This document shows positions 1-7,540 of a stretch of 14,040 bases of DNA, piece by piece. Each line of letters begins with the position of its first letter. Position 1 is the stretch's first letter. The stretch covers positions 1 through 14,040 of the forward strand of contig NZ_MXAP01000109.1 of the NCBI RefSeq assembly GCF_002027555.1, given 5' to 3'. The notes beneath the pieces were generated by a model. That model had not been told where the DNA came from and did no database searches. It saw only the letters and a list, made by a program, of their open reading frames with translations. Position numbers and translations under genes: made by a program. Source of the DNA: Moraxella equi. Its GTDB lineage: Bacteria; Pseudomonadota; Gammaproteobacteria; Pseudomonadales; Moraxellaceae.

Positions 1-549
1 TTGGGTTCGGTTGGTATAGCCCAATACCCACCCCAAGTCAATGTTGGCGACCAAAGCATCTTGATGGATACCAGAAATCTTTATTATAATATCATAAGTA
101 ATATACCCGAACTGTCCGACAGAAAGCAAAAGTTTCATCAAACCACCCATATTGTGTTTACAGATTACCCAAAAACATATCAAAACAATAATTCAATCAC
201 AACAACCCATGGGGAGGCAGAGCCTATAGGGAAAAACCCAATGGACTGCACCTTGGGAGGTTGTACTTATTGGGGTAATTTTTGCCTAACCTATGATAAA
301 GGCAATAATGATGAGGGGCTACATACAGCAGCACATGAGTTGGGGCATACTTTGGGACTGGAGCACACATTTAATGACGCAAGTTTATTTCTTTTAAGGC
401 AGGGGCTTACTGACAATTTGTTGGATTATACCAAAACAAAAGGCGGTCAAAGCAGTCCATATTTAGGTAAGCAATGGGCATTATTCAAATGGCAATGGGA
501 CATCATCCGCCAAGACAATCATCTTATCAAGCACTATGGAGCATTTTAA
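1..549 (+). CDS. C-terminal part of a zinc metalloprotease toxin domain (5' truncated by window edge)
   Basis: The reading frame is open from the first base, so only the last 182 codons of a longer gene are visible. Residues 112-122 read HELGHTLGLEH, the full HExxHxxGxxH zinc-binding signature of metzincins (ligands H112, H116, H122; catalytic E113). A Met-turn-like stretch follows at 138-143 (DNLLDY), where the usual Met is Leu. Four Cys lie before the active site (83, 88, 95 visible near a CTLGGC segment). The tail (YLGK..LFKWQWDIIR) resembles the end of metallopeptidase domains carried by secreted effectors and polymorphic toxins. The stop overlaps the start of a secreted small protein (TAATG), and a relic of a similar tail lies at 1867-1980. 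I infer a toxin tip delivered to the envelope of competitors. The secretion route cannot be told because the N-terminus is missing. A plain secreted protease is the alternative. Confidence 0.75.
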   Translation: MGSVGIAQYPPQVNVGDQSILMDTRNLYYNIISNIPELSDRKQKFHQTTHIVFTDYPKTYQNNNSITTTHGEAEPIGKNPMDCTLGGCTYWGNFCLTYDKGNNDEGLHTAAHELGHTLGLEHTFNDASLFLLRQGLTDNLLDYTKTKGGQSSPYLGKQWALFKWQWDIIRQDNHLIKHYGAF

Positions 550-1181
550 TGAAATTTATTATTTTATTATTTTTGGTCGTCTTATCAAGCTTGCCCACCA
601 TCGGCTATACAAGTCCTGATTTGTCTAATAAACCGTATTTTAATACCATTGAATTAATTAATCGCATTCAAAAATATGATGATACCAAATTTATTAGATA
701 TAGAGAAGAAAAGATTAATGACTATAAATCAAGTTATTATTTTTATGATGATGATCCAGATTATTTTGTTAGAAATGAAAGAGGTATTATTAGAATAGGC
801 TATCCTTTTTCAGAAAGAGAAGAGATGGTGAATAATCCTGCCTTGTTTAATTACATCTCTGATAAAGAAAAAGAAGAAGCCATTACCATCATAGCCATTG
901 GTATTGATGATAAAGAAAAGGCAAGAGAGATATTTGATAAACTTTATCAAGATTACCTAACAAATTATCAAGAAAAAAAGGAGTGTTTAAGATGTACTGT
1001 AGAGTCAACATATAATTATCAAGATATGGAAATTGGTATGTTTGGCATGGTTATTAATAAACAAGATAAGCCAAATGGTATATTTAGATATGATATTGAC
1101 TATGCTTATGTTGAAAGTATTTATTTTCCACCACTAAAATCCACACCAGAAGATCTTAAAAAATACTACGGGACATTCTAA
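549..1181 (+). CDS. Secreted putative immunity protein, copy A
   Basis: 210 residues. I chose the ATG at 549 because it overlaps the toxin stop as TAATG and begins a clear signal peptide (MKFIILLFLVVLSSLPTIGY, predicted cut near residues 19-21); an earlier in-frame ATG at 474 lies inside the protease gene and adds no signal. No family was recognised. The mature protein is rich in charged and Tyr residues, with a GIDDKEKAREIF segment and a Cys pair (ECLRC) near residue 150 that could form a periplasmic disulfide. It lies directly after the metalloprotease domain and is duplicated in tandem by the next gene, an arrangement typical of immunity genes in polymorphic-toxin loci. The role is therefore inferred from context: binding and blocking the protease in the periplasm. 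Confidence 0.7.
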   Translation: MKFIILLFLVVLSSLPTIGYTSPDLSNKPYFNTIELINRIQKYDDTKFIRYREEKINDYKSSYYFYDDDPDYFVRNERGIIRIGYPFSEREEMVNNPALFNYISDKEKEEAITIIAIGIDDKEKAREIFDKLYQDYLTNYQEKKECLRCTVESTYNYQDMEIGMFGMVINKQDKPNGIFRYDIDYAYVESIYFPPLKSTPEDLKKYYGTF

Positions 1182-1789
1182 TGAAACTTACTACTTTATT
1201 ATTTCTAACCGTCTTATCAAGCTTGCCCACCATCGGCTATACAAGTCCTGATTTGTCTAATAAACCGTATTTTAATACCATTGAATTAATTAATCGCATT
1301 CAAAAATATGATGATACCAAATTTATTAGATATAGAGAAGAAAAGATTAATGACTATAAATCAAGTTATTATTTTTATGATGATGATCCAGATTATTTTG
1401 TTAGAAATGAAAGAGGTATTATTAGAATAGGCTATCCTTTTGTATTAAGACGAGAAATGGTCAATAATCCTGCCTTGTTTAATTACATCTCTGATAAAGA
1501 AAAAGAAGAAGCCATTACTATTATCGCCATTGGTATTGATGATAAAGAAAAGGCAAGAGAGATATTTAACAGATTACACACAGAGTATCTAAAAGAATAT
1601 GAGGATAAAAAAGATTGCTTGAATTGTTTTGTTGAATCAAATGTAATCCATAATAATATTAATATCATCATGCATGGTGAAGTAAATAAAAAATATGGTA
1701 GAAATTATGCTGTAATCAAGGCAATTTATTTTCCACCACTAAAATCCACACCAGAAGATCTTAAAAAATACTACGGGACATTCTAATGA
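578..1789 (+). repeat. Tandem mosaic duplication of the immunity gene
   Basis: Two blocks are shared by the tandem genes: 578-809 equals 1210-1441 (232 bp, offset 632) and 1119-1184 equals 1724-1789 (66 bp, offset 605). Both copies end in the same junction, ATTCTAATGA. The change of offset shows that the inner segments differ in length by 27 bp. Such blocks can drive gain, loss or exchange of cassettes by homologous recombination. Confidence 0.85.
1181..1786 (+). CDS. Secreted putative immunity protein, copy B (tandem paralogue)
   Basis: 201 residues with a signal peptide (MKLTTLLFLTVLSSLPTIGY). The start overlaps the stop of copy A as TAATG, so translation is probably coupled. The protein is a mosaic relative to copy A. 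The N-terminal half is nearly identical (nucleotides 1210-1441 match 578-809). The segment after GYPF differs (VLRREM instead of SEREEM). Residues around 135-180 are strongly divergent, though the Cys pair is kept as DCLNC. The last ~20 codons are identical again. Conserved ends with a variable inner segment suggest recombination that swaps the specificity-determining part, as expected for immunity proteins matched to variant toxins. The function is inferred from context only. Confidence 0.7.
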   Translation: MKLTTLLFLTVLSSLPTIGYTSPDLSNKPYFNTIELINRIQKYDDTKFIRYREEKINDYKSSYYFYDDDPDYFVRNERGIIRIGYPFVLRREMVNNPALFNYISDKEKEEAITIIAIGIDDKEKAREIFNRLHTEYLKEYEDKKDCLNCFVESNVIHNNINIIMHGEVNKKYGRNYAVIKAIYFPPLKSTPEDLKKYYGTF

Positions 1790-1836
1790 CAATTTGCCTA
1801 AAAAACAATATTCCTATTATATACTTGCTGCCATAA
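1786..1836 (+). other. 16-codon reading frame after immunity copy B, likely cassette remnant
   Basis: The TAATG junction that starts copies A and B occurs a third time at the end of copy B, but the frame it opens (MTICLKNN...) stops after 16 codons and has no signal peptide. The likely explanation is that the duplicated 3' end of copy B carried the junction along and whatever followed was lost. It is unlikely to encode a working peptide. Confidence 0.35.
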
Positions 1837-1866
1837 TAATAATGTATTGTGAAAGACTAGTATAAA

Positions 1867-1980
1867 GATAGCGTAACAAAAAACTTAATGAATAATATTT
1901 ATATTGGAAAAATGCTCTCATTATTTAACTGGCAATGAGACATCATCCAAAACGACAAAAGCATTCAAAGAGGTCAATAA
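1867..1980 (+). pseudogene. Relic of a second metalloprotease toxin tail
   Basis: Read in one frame, this stretch gives NLM, then YIGKMLSLFNWQ, a stop, then DIIQNDKSIQRGQ and a second stop. It aligns with the intact tail at the start of the window (NLLDY, then YLGKQWALFKWQ W DIIRQDN). The codon matching the last Trp of WQW is TGA (1936-1938), one base from TGG. The frame is closed by TAG just upstream and the segment between the NLM and YIGK parts is shortened. The terminal TAA lies one base before the ATG of the broken immunity gene, mirroring the intact toxin-immunity junction. It is a decayed toxin-tip cassette, with no ATG or zinc motif left. Confidence 0.7.
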
Positions 1981-1981
1981 C

Positions 1982-2424
1982 ATGTTTAAATCACTCATCT
2001 TATTGTTAGTCCTACTATTGTCAGTACAAAACGCTAATGCTTTAACTCAAACACCTCTTTGCAGACTACCCTTTTGGGATTGGAGCTATAAAAAACTGGT
2101 AGATAAAAAAGACCTATATGCTCGTATCCAAAAATACGACAGCAAAGAGTATTTTTAGAATACATTTATGCCCATGACAACAACTGGGATACAAAGCCAA
2201 AACGAAGCCTGCCTCCTTACCTTAAAATGCAAAAATACCCTGCTTATACAGGCAGTCATTTAAGTGCAGTTGAGTATGGTTTTGATGACAGCAGAGATGT
2301 TAGAAAAACAACCAACCATTGCACAAATGCACAAATGGGGGTAAAATCTACCCCTATTTTTATTGAAAAACACCATGAGATACCAATCCACCCGCCCAAA
2401 ACGCCAATTTCTTGCAGGGGTTAA
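1982..2424 (+). pseudogene. Frameshifted immunity-protein paralogue
   Basis: The ATG at 1982 follows an AGAGG ribosome-binding sequence and begins a clean signal peptide (MFKSLILLLVLLLSVQNANA). The mature part contains LYARIQKYDSKEYF, matching LINRIQKYDDTKFI of the intact copies, then hits TAG at 2156-2158. Adding one T to the T5 run just before it restores a frame that continues EYIYAHDNNWD and later VEYGFDDSRDV, the counterpart of IAIGIDDKEKAR. Homology fades after about position 2330; the frame stays open to 2424 but runs into the terminator and the next gene, so the 3' end is probably lost. The 59-codon product as read would be a secreted stub. A homopolymer sequencing error could account for the frameshift but not for the missing end. 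Confidence 0.65.
2338..2360 (+). terminator. Rho-independent terminator of the toxin-immunity locus
   Basis: GGGGTA pairs with TACCCC around a five-base loop (2338-2343 with 2349-2354), followed by TATTTTT. It separates the AT-rich accessory locus from the core genes to the right. Confidence 0.6.
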
Positions 2425-2617
2425 ATGCACCCAATGCGGAGCGACCGATACCACCGTGCAGGTGCAGATTTTCACGCCAGAGCCTGATGAGTACATTGAG
2501 TGCGTGGCATGTGGGCATACAGCACGCCGACCCACCGCAGACGACCTGCCCCAAATCCAAGCCACCACCGAAGGGGCGATGACAGAGAGCGTGGGCGTGG
2601 TGCGTTTTATAAAATAG
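2375..2617 (+). CDS. YheV-like zinc-ribbon protein
   Basis: 80 residues. Two Cys pairs, C18-T-Q-C21 and C43-V-A-C46-G-H, form a zinc-ribbon knuckle, and the N-terminal RPKRQFLAGVKCTQC matches the pattern of the small YheV family (E. coli: RKRFIAGAKCPAC), including the VVRFI-type end. The family is conserved in gamma-proteobacteria and its function is not established. I chose the ATG at 2375 over a TTG twelve bases upstream because it places RPKRxFLAG near the N-terminus as in the family. No strong ribosome-binding sequence precedes either start. Composition is clearly more GC-rich than the preceding 2.3 kb, so this is probably where the conserved chromosome resumes. Confidence 0.75.
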   Translation: MRYQSTRPKRQFLAGVKCTQCGATDTTVQVQIFTPEPDEYIECVACGHTARRPTADDLPQIQATTEGAMTESVGVVRFIK

Positions 2618-2688
2618 CCATCAGATGTCGCCCCATCATGAATTTGAGTCAAAATTTGTGCTTTTTGTCTTAATTTTGTTGTAAAAAG

Positions 2689-2717
2689 CTGAAAATTCTT
2701 GTAAATTTTGATATAGT
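2689..2717 (+). promoter_or_regulatory. Candidate sigma70 promoter for the following membrane-protein gene
   Basis: CTGAAA (2689-2694) and TATAGT (2712-2717) are 17 bp apart, and the -10 box is preceded by TGA, giving an extended -10. The rest of the 226-base gap between the flanking genes shows nothing else recognisable. An alternative pair, TTGTAA (2679) and TAAATT (2702), also has a 17-bp spacer. Confidence 0.35.
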
Positions 2718-2843
2718 ACAGCAATATTTGTTGGCAAGCGTCCCATTGGCACCATCAGACTCGAATTATATCAAAGTCAGTCAAAGCCCGATGAACACCC
2801 CTGCCATTCATTAGCCCCATTTAGCCAATAAGATAGGTTTCCC

Positions 2844-3944
2844 ATGTCAGAGAAAAAAGACCCGAACGAGATTAATTTTGATGATGAATTTTTGGACATT
2901 GATTTTGGTAATGCCGACCTCAATGCCAGCACCGACACCACCGCTGATGTCGATTTAAGTGCCGAATTTGACGAGCTGTTTGACCAAAACACTGCCAACA
3001 CCGCTAGCTCTGACATTGACTTGACCATCAATGAGCCTGTGGACATCGCCCTATCTGATGTGACCGTGACTGATAATGCTACTGGCATTGATTTGACCCA
3101 CGCTACCAATAACACCGCCCAAGATGATTTTTTCAATCAACTAGATGACCTAAACCAAGCCAGTGCCCCCACTGACGTGGCAAACGGCAACGTCGATACC
3201 GCCCTACTGGGTGCAGGAGCAGTCGCAGGAGCAAGTGTCGCCAGTGGTCTCGGGCAAGGCGAAGTCGCCAAAGATAAGCCTGCTAAAAAAGGATTGTTTG
3301 GCAAAAAAGATGGCTCGCCCAAAACCCCAAAAATGACTAAACCCAAAGCCTCTAAAACTCCAAAGCCTGCCAAAAATAGTGGCGACAAAAGCGACTTGAC
3401 AGGGCTACTGAGCGACCCTAAAAAGCTCAACAAGCTCATCTTGGGCGGTGTGATTGCCCTAGCCCTGATTGGCGTGGCACTCTACATGGCAATGAGTGGC
3501 GATGAAGGCAGTACCCCTGATGTCGCTCCTGCCCCTACTCCTGTGAGTGCGCCTGCCCCTGCCGAAGAGACCGCCCCGCCTACCACTGACAGCACCGAAA
3601 CTCCTACTTTGCAAAACGAAGGTGATGTGGCAAGTGATACAGCAACTACCTCTGTGGCAGGTGACAGCGTGCTACCTGAGATTAAACCCGTGGTGAATCC
3701 CGATGAGATTCTAAATGCTGAGATTCCAAGCGACCCTACACTCATCAAAGAAGAGATTGACCGTTTGGCAGACAAAGATGCCCAAATCGCTGAACAAGAA
3801 AAACTCATCCAAGATCAGCTGACTCTAATGGAAGATTTAACGACTGCCAAAGCCGAGCAAATCGCCCTACTCGAAGCCCAAATCGCTGAGCTTGAAAACC
3901 AAAAAAACAGCACCGAGACGACCGCTCCTGCCAGCGGACAGTAA
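2844..3944 (+). CDS. Single-pass membrane protein with acidic N-terminus and C-terminal coiled coil
   Basis: 366 residues; family not recognised. Residues 1-110 are acidic, low-complexity and rich in Asp, Thr and Asn. Residues 119-137 form a short Ala/Gly-rich stretch. Residues 142-182 are Lys/Pro-rich (many KPxK repeats). One strong transmembrane helix spans about 198-217, flanked by Lys on the N-terminal side, which predicts a cytoplasmic N-terminus and a periplasmic C-terminus. Residues 222-260 are Pro/Ala/Thr-rich, a likely flexible linker. Residues 302-352 form a coiled coil rich in Glu, Gln and Leu. The layout resembles envelope-spanning or cell-division/peptidoglycan-linked scaffold proteins, but no catalytic motif is visible. 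It appears monocistronic, with a strong terminator directly after it. The start has only a weak TAGG ribosome-binding sequence. Confidence 0.8.
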   Translation: MSEKKDPNEINFDDEFLDIDFGNADLNASTDTTADVDLSAEFDELFDQNTANTASSDIDLTINEPVDIALSDVTVTDNATGIDLTHATNNTAQDDFFNQLDDLNQASAPTDVANGNVDTALLGAGAVAGASVASGLGQGEVAKDKPAKKGLFGKKDGSPKTPKMTKPKASKTPKPAKNSGDKSDLTGLLSDPKKLNKLILGGVIALALIGVALYMAMSGDEGSTPDVAPAPTPVSAPAPAEETAPPTTDSTETPTLQNEGDVASDTATTSVAGDSVLPEIKPVVNPDEILNAEIPSDPTLIKEEIDRLADKDAQIAEQEKLIQDQLTLMEDLTTAKAEQIALLEAQIAELENQKNSTETTAPASGQ

Positions 3945-3952
3945 AGCACCCA

Positions 3953-3991
3953 CCAAAAACAAAGCCCGACGATGTTGGGCTTTGTTTTTGG
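3953..3991. terminator. Bidirectional rho-independent terminator
   Basis: CCAAAAACAAAGCCC (3953-3967) pairs with GGGCTTTGTTTTTGG (3977-3991). The stem extends inward by GAC/GTT (one G-U) to a GAT loop. The A-rich and T-rich outer arms give a T run on either strand, fitting its place between two converging genes. Confidence 0.85.
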
Positions 3992-4018
3992 TTTTGATTT
4001 ATCAATTTATAAATCAAT

Positions 4019-4471
4019 TTACAAAATCCGTATCGCCTGCTCTCGCTTCTCCAACGCCTTGCCTTCTAGTACTGATTTGGCGACGTGGCGTTCTTTGTCA
4101 TTATCAAAGCCCAAGATATGCCAGCTTCTGCCCAAATCAGTGATGACTAAGGTGTCATTTATCAGCTCAATACGAGCATTCTCGCTCAGTTTGACGTTTT
4201 GCCCCTGTGCGATAAAGGCACGATTTTTGATGATAATCACCCCTGTGGCGATACGGCTTTGGTATTTTAGGCGGTTTTTGTAGATATTAAAACCAAAAAT
4301 CAGCACCGCAAACACTGCCATCACCCCAATGGTAATCTGCACAGGGGCGGTCATGGCAACCACCGCCACACATATCGCCAACACAACAAGCACCCCTGCC
4401 ATGACAAAGACAGGGTTCGACTCGGTGCCATTTAGCGTGATAGACACGCCATCATCAATGACTTTTAGCAT
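4019..4471 (-). CDS. Two-TM membrane protein of unknown function, coupled to rph
   Basis: 150 residues. Two hydrophobic helices lie at about 21-41 and 44-63, separated by only a few residues (TAPVQ), so the protein is a hairpin with both ends on the same side, probably the cytoplasm given the Lys/Arg after the second helix (YKNRLKYQSR). The last ~85 residues form a small soluble domain rich in beta-type residues (ATGVIIIKNRAFIAQGQ, IELINDTLVITDLG). No family was recognised. Its ATG overlaps the rph stop codon as TAATG, so it is translated after RNase PH from the same mRNA. That alone does not imply a shared function. Confidence 0.7.
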   Translation of the reverse strand: MLKVIDDGVSITLNGTESNPVFVMAGVLVVLAICVAVVAMTAPVQITIGVMAVFAVLIFGFNIYKNRLKYQSRIATGVIIIKNRAFIAQGQNVKLSENARIELINDTLVITDLGRSWHILGFDNDKERHVAKSVLEGKALEKREQAIRIL

Positions 4472-5187
4472 TACCAGCCCAACGCTTGTTTTTGGAGTTC
4501 AAAAATCTCTTTAATCCCAGACTCGGCAAGGTCAAGCATGGCATTTGCCTCATCACGGGTAAAGTGCTTGTCTTCTGCCGTCCCCTGAATCTCGATAAAC
4601 CCGCCCGCTTGGGTCATGACCACGTTCAAATCCGTATCACAGGTCGAGTCTTCACCATAATCCAAATCCAAATACGCCCGTCCGTCCTTGATACCGACCG
4701 ACACTGCCCCCACCAGTCCGATGAGCGGGTCTGTGGTCAGCTTTTTGTCTCGTTGTAGACTCTCTAGGGCATCAATGAGTGCCACCGCCGAGCCTGTAAT
4801 GCTTGCCGTGCGTGTACCACCGTCCGCTTGTATGACATCACAGTCTACATAAATGGTGTTTTCGCCCAGTTTTGACAAATCCAGCATGACACGGAGCGAG
4901 CGACCGATAAGACGCTGTATCTCTTGGGTGCGTCCTGACTGTTTGCCCTTAGTCGCTTCACGTTGGGTGCGGGTGCCTGTGGCTCGTGGGAGCATGCCGT
5001 ACTCTGCGGTGAGCCAGCCTTGCCTTTGCCCCTTTAACCAACGTGGCACGCCCTGCTCTATGCTGACGTTACACAGAACTTTGGTGTCGCCATAGCACAC
5101 CAGTACCGAACCTTCGGCGTGTTTGGTGTAGTTGCGGATAAAGCTGATGGGACGTAATTGGGATAATTCACGGTTGTCGTGTCGCAT
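4471..5187 (-). CDS. rph: Ribonuclease PH
   Basis: 238 residues, the usual family length. RNase PH is a phosphate-dependent 3'-to-5' exoribonuclease that trims the 3' ends of tRNA precursors and other RNAs, working as a ring of dimers in the cytoplasm. The N-terminus ([16 protein letters not shown]) and the [17 protein letters not shown] segment are characteristic. Residues 85-96 ([12 protein letters not shown]) carry the Arg residues used for RNA binding and ring assembly. GTRT at 124-127 is the phosphate-binding site. The acidic active-site cluster lies in [17 protein letters not shown] (174-190). The start is supported by AAGG 8 bases upstream. It is first in a two-gene unit with the coupled membrane protein downstream and looks intact. 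Confidence 0.96.
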   Translation of the reverse strand: MRHDNRELSQLRPISFIRNYTKHAEGSVLVCYGDTKVLCNVSIEQGVPRWLKGQRQGWLTAEYGMLPRATGTRTQREATKGKQSGRTQEIQRLIGRSLRVMLDLSKLGENTIYVDCDVIQADGGTRTASITGSAVALIDALESLQRDKKLTTDPLIGLVGAVSVGIKDGRAYLDLDYGEDSTCDTDLNVVMTQAGGFIEIQGTAEDKHFTRDEANAMLDLAESGIKEIFELQKQALGW

Positions 5188-5216
5188 GATGTGCCTTATA
5201 AAGTAAAATTTGGACT

Positions 5217-5245
5217 ATTGTAACAGTTTTCGCCCCAAAACAAAA
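5217..5245 (-). promoter_or_regulatory. Candidate rph promoter (extended -10)
   Basis: On the minus strand TACAAT (5217-5222) is preceded by TGT, an extended -10, with a weak -35 TTTTGT (5240-5245) 17 bp upstream. It lies about 30 bases before the rph ATG. Confidence 0.5.
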
Positions 5246-5320
5246 CCGCCCAACCCAGAATATCCCCATTGGCAATATTCAGATTGGACGGATTTTTAAG
5301 CGTTATAGGTTTTTACCTTA

Positions 5321-7024
5321 TCACGCCTTTTTATCTTCTTCTAATTTACGCAAATCCTTACGCAAGATTTTGCCCACATTAGATTTTGGCAATTCATCAA
5401 TAAACTCAACATATTTAGGGCGTTTATAACCTGTTAGATTCTCTTTTGCCCATGCGATGACTTCTTTGTCGGTTAGGCTTTCGTCTTTTTTGACGACATA
5501 GACTTTGACCAGCTCGCCACTATGCTCATCAGGCACGCCAATCACGCCACATTCTAGCACTTTGGGGTGAGCAGTGATGACTTCTTCGACTTCATTAGGA
5601 TAGACGTTAAAGCCCGACACCAAAATCATGTCCTTTTTACGGTCAACGATTTTGACAAAGCCCCGCTCGTCCATCACACCAATGTCGCCTGTCTTAAAAT
5701 AACCGTCCTTTGTCATGGTCTTTTCGGTCTCATCGGGGCGGTTGTAGTAGCCTGCCATGACCTGCGGGCCTTTGATGGCAATCTCGCCTGCTTCCCCAAG
5801 TGCCACTTCTTTGCCATCATCGTCCAGTAGGATAATGTCAGTATTGGGAAATGGGATACCAATTTTGCCGGTGTAACTGCCTGGCGGATTTAGCGTAGCG
5901 ACAGGCGATGTCTCAGACAGCCCATAGCCTTCAACGATATAAGTACCCGTGAGCTTCTCCCACGCTTCTGCCGTGCTTGGTAACACCGACATACCCCCGC
6001 CAAGCGATAGACGTAGGTTGGTGTGGTCAAGGTTTTTAAAGCCTTCATGATGAGCCAACGCATTAAACAAAGTATTGACCGCAGGGAAAAACACAGGACG
6101 ATATTTGGCAAAATCTTTGGTTAAGGCATCAAAATCACGGGCGTTGGTGATGAGTAGCAAGCTAAACCCCATCTTCAAACCAAGCATGGATACCGTAAAT
6201 GAGAAAATATGATACAAAGGCAACGCCGTGGTGATGTATTTACCCGTCAAATCTTCATCGGCAGGAAAGACCTTTGTTACAAACGTCATGCATTGTTCAA
6301 CGTTAATCACAAGGTTCTTATGCGTGAGCATTGCCCCTTTTGCCACGCCTGTCGTACCACCTGTGTATTGTAGCACCGCAATGTCATCAAGCGACAACTC
6401 AGGGCGGACATAGCGACTTGCCGATACTGCCGTTAGGGCATCTTTAAAACTCACGGCATTGGGAATGTTCCAACTTGGCACCATTTTTTTGACATGTCGG
6501 ACGACCAAATTCACCAAAATGCCTTTGAGTCCCATCATATCGCCAATGCTCGCCACGATGACGTGCTTAACCTGCCCTTTGTTTTTGACCTTTTCAAAGG
6601 TATGAGCAAAGTTCTCCACGATGAACAACGCCTTTGCCCCGCTGTCATTAAGCTGATGTTCTAGCTCATGCGGTGTGTACAGCGGATTGACATTGACAAG
6701 GGTTAGACCTGCCCGAATAATGCCCATCATCGCAATCGGATACTGCAAAATATTTGGCATCATCACCGCCACTTTGTCGCCCTTATCAAGCCCCAGCGAC
6801 TGCAAATAACTGGCAATCTGACGGCTGTATGTGTCAAGCTCACGATAAGTAATGGACGCCCCCATACACGTTAGGGCGACTTTATTACCGTGTTTGGCAA
6901 AGTTCTGCTCAAAGCTGTCAAGCAGTGAATTGACACCGTCTGGCACCTTGACATTCACATCAAGCCCATTATCGGCGTAGGTTTTTACCCAAGGACGGTC
7001 GGCAGGGACACTAAAATTTTGCAT
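5321..7024 (-). CDS. fadD: Long-chain-fatty-acid--CoA ligase
   Basis: 567 residues, close to E. coli FadD (561). It converts free long-chain fatty acids, ATP and CoA to acyl-CoA, AMP and pyrophosphate at the inner face of the cytoplasmic membrane, feeding beta-oxidation. All core motifs of the ANL adenylating superfamily are present: the Ser/Thr/Gly-rich nucleotide loop YTGGTTGVAKG (220-230), GYGLSETSP (366-374), YFKTGDIG (442-449), the hinge and fatty-acyl signature DRKKDMILVSGFNVYPNEVE (461-480), and the catalytic Lys in LPKSNVGKILRKDLR (K552). AAGGAAG precedes the ATG at a good distance. The gene stands alone, with no other beta-oxidation gene beside it. The gap to rph (5188-5320) shows no strong terminator hairpin. 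Confidence 0.95.
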   Translation of the reverse strand: MQNFSVPADRPWVKTYADNGLDVNVKVPDGVNSLLDSFEQNFAKHGNKVALTCMGASITYRELDTYSRQIASYLQSLGLDKGDKVAVMMPNILQYPIAMMGIIRAGLTLVNVNPLYTPHELEHQLNDSGAKALFIVENFAHTFEKVKNKGQVKHVIVASIGDMMGLKGILVNLVVRHVKKMVPSWNIPNAVSFKDALTAVSASRYVRPELSLDDIAVLQYTGGTTGVAKGAMLTHKNLVINVEQCMTFVTKVFPADEDLTGKYITTALPLYHIFSFTVSMLGLKMGFSLLLITNARDFDALTKDFAKYRPVFFPAVNTLFNALAHHEGFKNLDHTNLRLSLGGGMSVLPSTAEAWEKLTGTYIVEGYGLSETSPVATLNPPGSYTGKIGIPFPNTDIILLDDDGKEVALGEAGEIAIKGPQVMAGYYNRPDETEKTMTKDGYFKTGDIGVMDERGFVKIVDRKKDMILVSGFNVYPNEVEEVITAHPKVLECGVIGVPDEHSGELVKVYVVKKDESLTDKEVIAWAKENLTGYKRPKYVEFIDELPKSNVGKILRKDLRKLEEDKKA

Positions 7025-7131
7025 GATTCTTCCTTAATATTCTAAAATGGAATGTATTGGCAGTAAAATCAGTCAAATTGCTCAAAAATTAATCACAATC
7101 AGCGCTTAAATGTAAGCAAATATTGCGCTAT

Positions 7132-7160
7132 AAAATACACCATTTTTGCCAAATTGCCAA
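7132..7160 (-). promoter_or_regulatory. Candidate fadD promoter
   Basis: On the minus strand, TTGGCA (7155-7160) and TATTTT (7132-7137) are 17 bp apart. TTGGCA is repeated immediately downstream, giving two direct ATTTGGCA units (7147-7161) over the -35 region that could serve as an operator. The predicted 5' leader is about 100 bases. The remaining bases 7025-7270 show no gene. Confidence 0.35.
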
Positions 7161-7270
7161 ATGATTTTTGCTTGAAAGGGCAAAATTTTTGTAGTGATTA
7201 TGTTGTTTGTGGGGTGTTTATAAAAAATGCTTGATAAGTGATTGATGAGAAAATAAAAGATAAAAAAGGG

Positions 7271-7490
7271 AAAGTAGCACAAGGCACGCAGACCACGCCA
7301 AAATCAAAAGCAAAGACCCCTATTTTTGCAAAGTCAAAGTCTAAGATAAAGCCTTAACATTTTTCCAATTTTTTCAAAATTGGTAAACATTAAGAATAAA
7401 AATAGGGCGAATATTTGAATTAACTAATTACCAATTAGTTGCATTTCTGCGGTGGCTACTAGCCATATCAATTTTGCCTTGTGCTACTTT
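7271..7490 (-). repeat. 220-bp segment with 16-bp perfect inverted ends; candidate structured RNA or MITE
   Basis: AAAGTAGCACAAGGCA at 7271-7286 is the exact reverse complement of 7475-7490. Inside are three further perfect hairpins: CCAATTTT/AAAATTGG (7365-7383), AACTAATT/AATTAGTT with a 3-base loop (7422-7440), and TGGCT/AGCCA with a 3-base loop (7453-7465). No reading frame of note is present. On the minus strand the right-hand arm would be the 5' end, and the other arm is followed by CCC and TTTTTT, so a transcript running on from the RNA-repair operon could fold into a closed-stem RNA ending in a U run. No tRNA-like T-loop is seen. No convincing target-site duplication flanks it, which weakens but does not exclude a transposon-derived origin. 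Confidence 0.55.
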
Positions 7491-7493
7491 GGT

Positions 7494-7540
7494 TTTTGGG
7501 TATGGGTAAATTTATAGGTCAAATTTACCCATACCCAAAA
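7494..7540. terminator. Long perfect hairpin, terminator-like on the plus strand
   Basis: A 20-bp perfect stem (7494-7513 with 7521-7540, arms TTTTGGGTATGGGTAAATTT) has a 7-base loop. On the plus strand it is followed by TTTTT, as in an intrinsic terminator, but no plus-strand gene lies upstream. On the minus strand it starts 14 bases after the stop of the coiled-coil gene but lacks a T run, so there it may protect or process the mRNA 3' end rather than stop transcription. Confidence 0.5.

Noticed and set aside
474..548. ATG at 474 as the start of immunity copy A
   Set aside because: It lies within the protease reading frame region and destroys the signal peptide position. The ATG at 549 has the same TAATG coupling as copy B.
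2260..2724. Minus-strand open frame of 154 codons
   Set aside because: It is antisense to the YheV-like gene and the broken immunity gene, with low-quality composition, no ribosome-binding sequence and no recognisable domain.
2777..3808. Minus-strand open frames opposite the large membrane protein
   Set aside because: Ser/Ala/Val-rich translations are mirror images of the biased codons of the plus-strand gene, with no independent support.
7271..7490. A true Y RNA (YrlA-type) gene
   Set aside because: No tRNA-like module, no Ro60-binding stem signature and no Ro60/Rsr gene nearby could be seen, so only the weaker call of a structured segment is kept.
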